NCBI GenBank assembly: GCA_027081065.1
Contig: JALWLW010000074.1
Coordinates: 1 to 15,705 of the forward strand
Direction: 5' to 3'
Source: Campylobacteraceae bacterium
GTDB taxonomy: Bacteria; Campylobacterota; Campylobacteria; Campylobacterales; Sulfurovaceae
DNA length: 15,705 nucleotides
The notes under the pieces are model-generated. The model saw only the letters and a list, made by a program, of their open reading frames with translations, was not told the DNA's origin and ran no database searches. The stretch's first letter is position 1, and every line of letters starts with the position of its first letter. The position numbers and the translations under genes were made by a program. This document shows, piece by piece, positions 14,902 to 15,705 of the stretch.

Positions 14902-14907
14902 ATTATA
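14902..14907 (-). promoter_or_regulatory. Candidate -10 box of the large lipoprotein gene
   Basis: Minus-strand TATAAT lies about 75 bases before the start codon. No matching -35 is seen at 16-18 bases. It is the best but not the only candidate in this AT-rich gap. Confidence 0.3.
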
Positions 14908-14939
14908 TTAAGCAAGAAAAGCCAATAAGCATAATTAAA

Positions 14940-14958
14940 ACTAATGATAATTATTATC
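14940..14958. promoter_or_regulatory. Fur-box-like 19-mer in the lipoprotein/FCSD divergent gap
   Basis: The sequence ACTAATGATAATTATTATC matches the classical Fur box GATAATGATAATCATTATC at 16 of 19 positions. It lies 137 bases before the FCSD start and 113 bases before the divergent lipoprotein start, so it could control either. AT-rich background raises the chance of false matches, and Campylobacterota Fur sites can diverge from the E. coli consensus. Confidence 0.4.
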
Positions 14959-15015
14959 TTAAATAAAAAAAAACTTAATCAAGATAATAAATGTTACACT
15001 TCAAAAAAATTTATG

Positions 15016-15039
15016 AAGATAAAACGATTATTTTATCTT
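15016..15039. promoter_or_regulatory. Perfect palindrome upstream of the FCSD gene
   Basis: AAGATAAAA (15016-15024) and TTTTATCTT (15031-15039) are perfect 9-bp arms with a 6-base centre, ending 56 bases before the FCSD ATG. A TTGAAC (15043-15048) directly follows it and could be a -35. The arrangement fits an operator; alternatively it is a leader hairpin. Confidence 0.4.
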
Positions 15040-15095
15040 TTGTTGAACTTTTCTGCGTTATCATCAACATACAAAAACATTTTAAAGGATACTTC

Positions 15096-15705
15096 ATGAG
15101 TATGGAAAGAAGAGATTTATTTAAACTTGCAGGTGTTGCAGCTGCAGTAGCAGTAGTACCAGCAGCAGTAACAACAGAAGCTAAAGCAGCATCAAAAACA
15201 TCTGGTAAATCAGTTGTTATCATTGGTGGTGGTTGGGGTGGACTAACCATGGCTAAAGAGCTTAAAAAACAAGACAAGTCAATTGACGTAACAGTTATCG
15301 AGAAAAAAGATATTTTTATGTCTTGTCCTGTTTCTAACCTTTACCTTGGTGGTTTAGAGAGCATGAGTTTAGCTCAACTTACACATGATTATTATGAACC
15401 TGCACAAACACATGGTTACAACTTTCACCAAGGTGAAGTAACAGCAATTGATAGAAAAGCGAAAAAAGTTACTACTACAACGGGTGATATTTCTTATGAC
15501 ATTCTTGTACTTTCTCCCGGTATTGCCTATGATTACGAAAAGCAATTCCCAACATGGGATGCAGCTAAAATTAATGCCGTAGCACATGCATGTCCAGCAG
15601 CATTAATGCCAGGGAGTGAACACCTTGCACTTAAAAGGCAATTAGACAATATGGATGATGGTAATGTGATTATTGTTCCTCCAGCATCAGGTAAGTTTAG
15701 ATGTC
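15096..15705 (+). CDS. Flavocytochrome c sulfide dehydrogenase flavoprotein, N-terminal 203 residues (3' end outside window)
   Basis: Periplasmic FAD enzyme that oxidises sulfide to polysulfide/sulfur and passes electrons to a c-type cytochrome; family FccB/SoxF. A Tat signal is clear: ERRDLFKLAG (4-13), hydrophobic run, AKA-type cleavage near 31. The FAD Rossmann motif GGGWGG is at 44-49. C77 in MSCPVSN aligns with the cysteine that carries covalent FAD in Allochromatium FCSD, and C203, the last complete codon, in the motif QLDNMDDG...FRC aligns with the first redox-disulfide cysteine. Start ATG 15096 has AAAGGA 6 bases upstream. The second active-site cysteine and any cytochrome gene lie outside. 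An FCSD-like paralogue with another sulfur substrate cannot be excluded. Confidence 0.9.
   Translation, partial: MSMERRDLFKLAGVAAAVAVVPAAVTTEAKAASKTSGKSVVIIGGGWGGLTMAKELKKQDKSIDVTVIEKKDIFMSCPVSNLYLGGLESMSLAQLTHDYYEPAQTHGYNFHQGEVTAIDRKAKKVTTTTGDISYDILVLSPGIAYDYEKQFPTWDAAKINAVAHACPAALMPGSEHLALKRQLDNMDDGNVIIVPPASGKFRC

Noticed and set aside
15011..15277. Minus-strand open frame of 88 codons
   Set aside because: Antisense to the FCSD Tat signal and FAD motif; the Ala/Thr-rich product mirrors the signal-peptide codons.
15369..15587. Minus-strand open frame of 72 codons
   Set aside because: Antisense to the FCSD coding sequence, with no domain pattern.
1..15705. CRISPR array, insertion sequence or rRNA
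   Set aside because: No spaced direct repeats, transposase motifs or rRNA-like sequence were seen on either strand.

Overview
The window is AT-rich, densely packed, mostly minus-strand bacterial DNA. Several features point to a Campylobacterota (epsilonproteobacterial) genome of the Sulfurimonas/Sulfurovum kind: an AddA/RecB-like helicase-nuclease, endonuclease IV of the usual bacterial form, many lipoproteins of unknown family, strong codon bias to A/T, and a Tat-exported flavocytochrome c sulfide dehydrogenase flavoprotein of a sulfur oxidiser. The phylum is an inference from gene content and style; no database search was possible.

Layout. 1-2202 (minus): a YgjP-like zinc metallopeptidase followed by the N-terminal half of an AddA-type helicase, running off the left edge. 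2203-2312: divergent regulatory gap with two short palindromes. 2313-2990 (plus): uracil-DNA glycosylase with an actinobacterial-looking active-site motif. 3080-5599 (minus): a tight three-gene unit made of a helix-turn-helix/coiled-coil protein, a fused NuoC-NuoD-like (group 4 hydrogenase large-subunit-like) protein with no NiFe-binding cysteines, and a NuoB-like iron-sulfur subunit whose four cluster cysteines are intact. No membrane subunit is next to it. 5688-5933 (minus): a stand-alone peptidoglycan-binding domain. 6220-10889 (minus): an apparent operon of an MMPL/RND exporter, a three-domain lipoprotein metallopeptidase and a small secreted protein, driven by a consensus promoter and with a 12-bp inverted repeat in its leader. 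10890-11223: gap holding that promoter and what looks like the relic of an outer-membrane beta-barrel gene. 11224-12596 (minus): lipoprotein and endonuclease IV, overlapping by ATGA. 12698-12878 (plus): two identical tRNA-Glu genes. 12884-14826 (minus): large lipoprotein overlapping a two-helix membrane protein. 14842-15095: divergent gap with a Fur-box-like sequence and a perfect AT-rich palindrome. 15096-15705 (plus): FCSD flavoprotein, running off the right edge.

Themes. Three DNA-repair enzymes (AddA-like, Ung, Nfo) lie within 12 kb but in separate transcription units; Ung and Nfo act in succession in base-excision repair. The envelope theme is stronger: five predicted secreted/lipid-anchored or membrane products (exporter, metallopeptidase, secreted beta protein, two lipoproteins plus a membrane partner). 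The best candidates for something undescribed are the hydrogenase-like two-subunit module without NiFe ligands and with its own putative DNA-binding protein, and the exporter-protease-secreted protein operon with its elaborate promoter.
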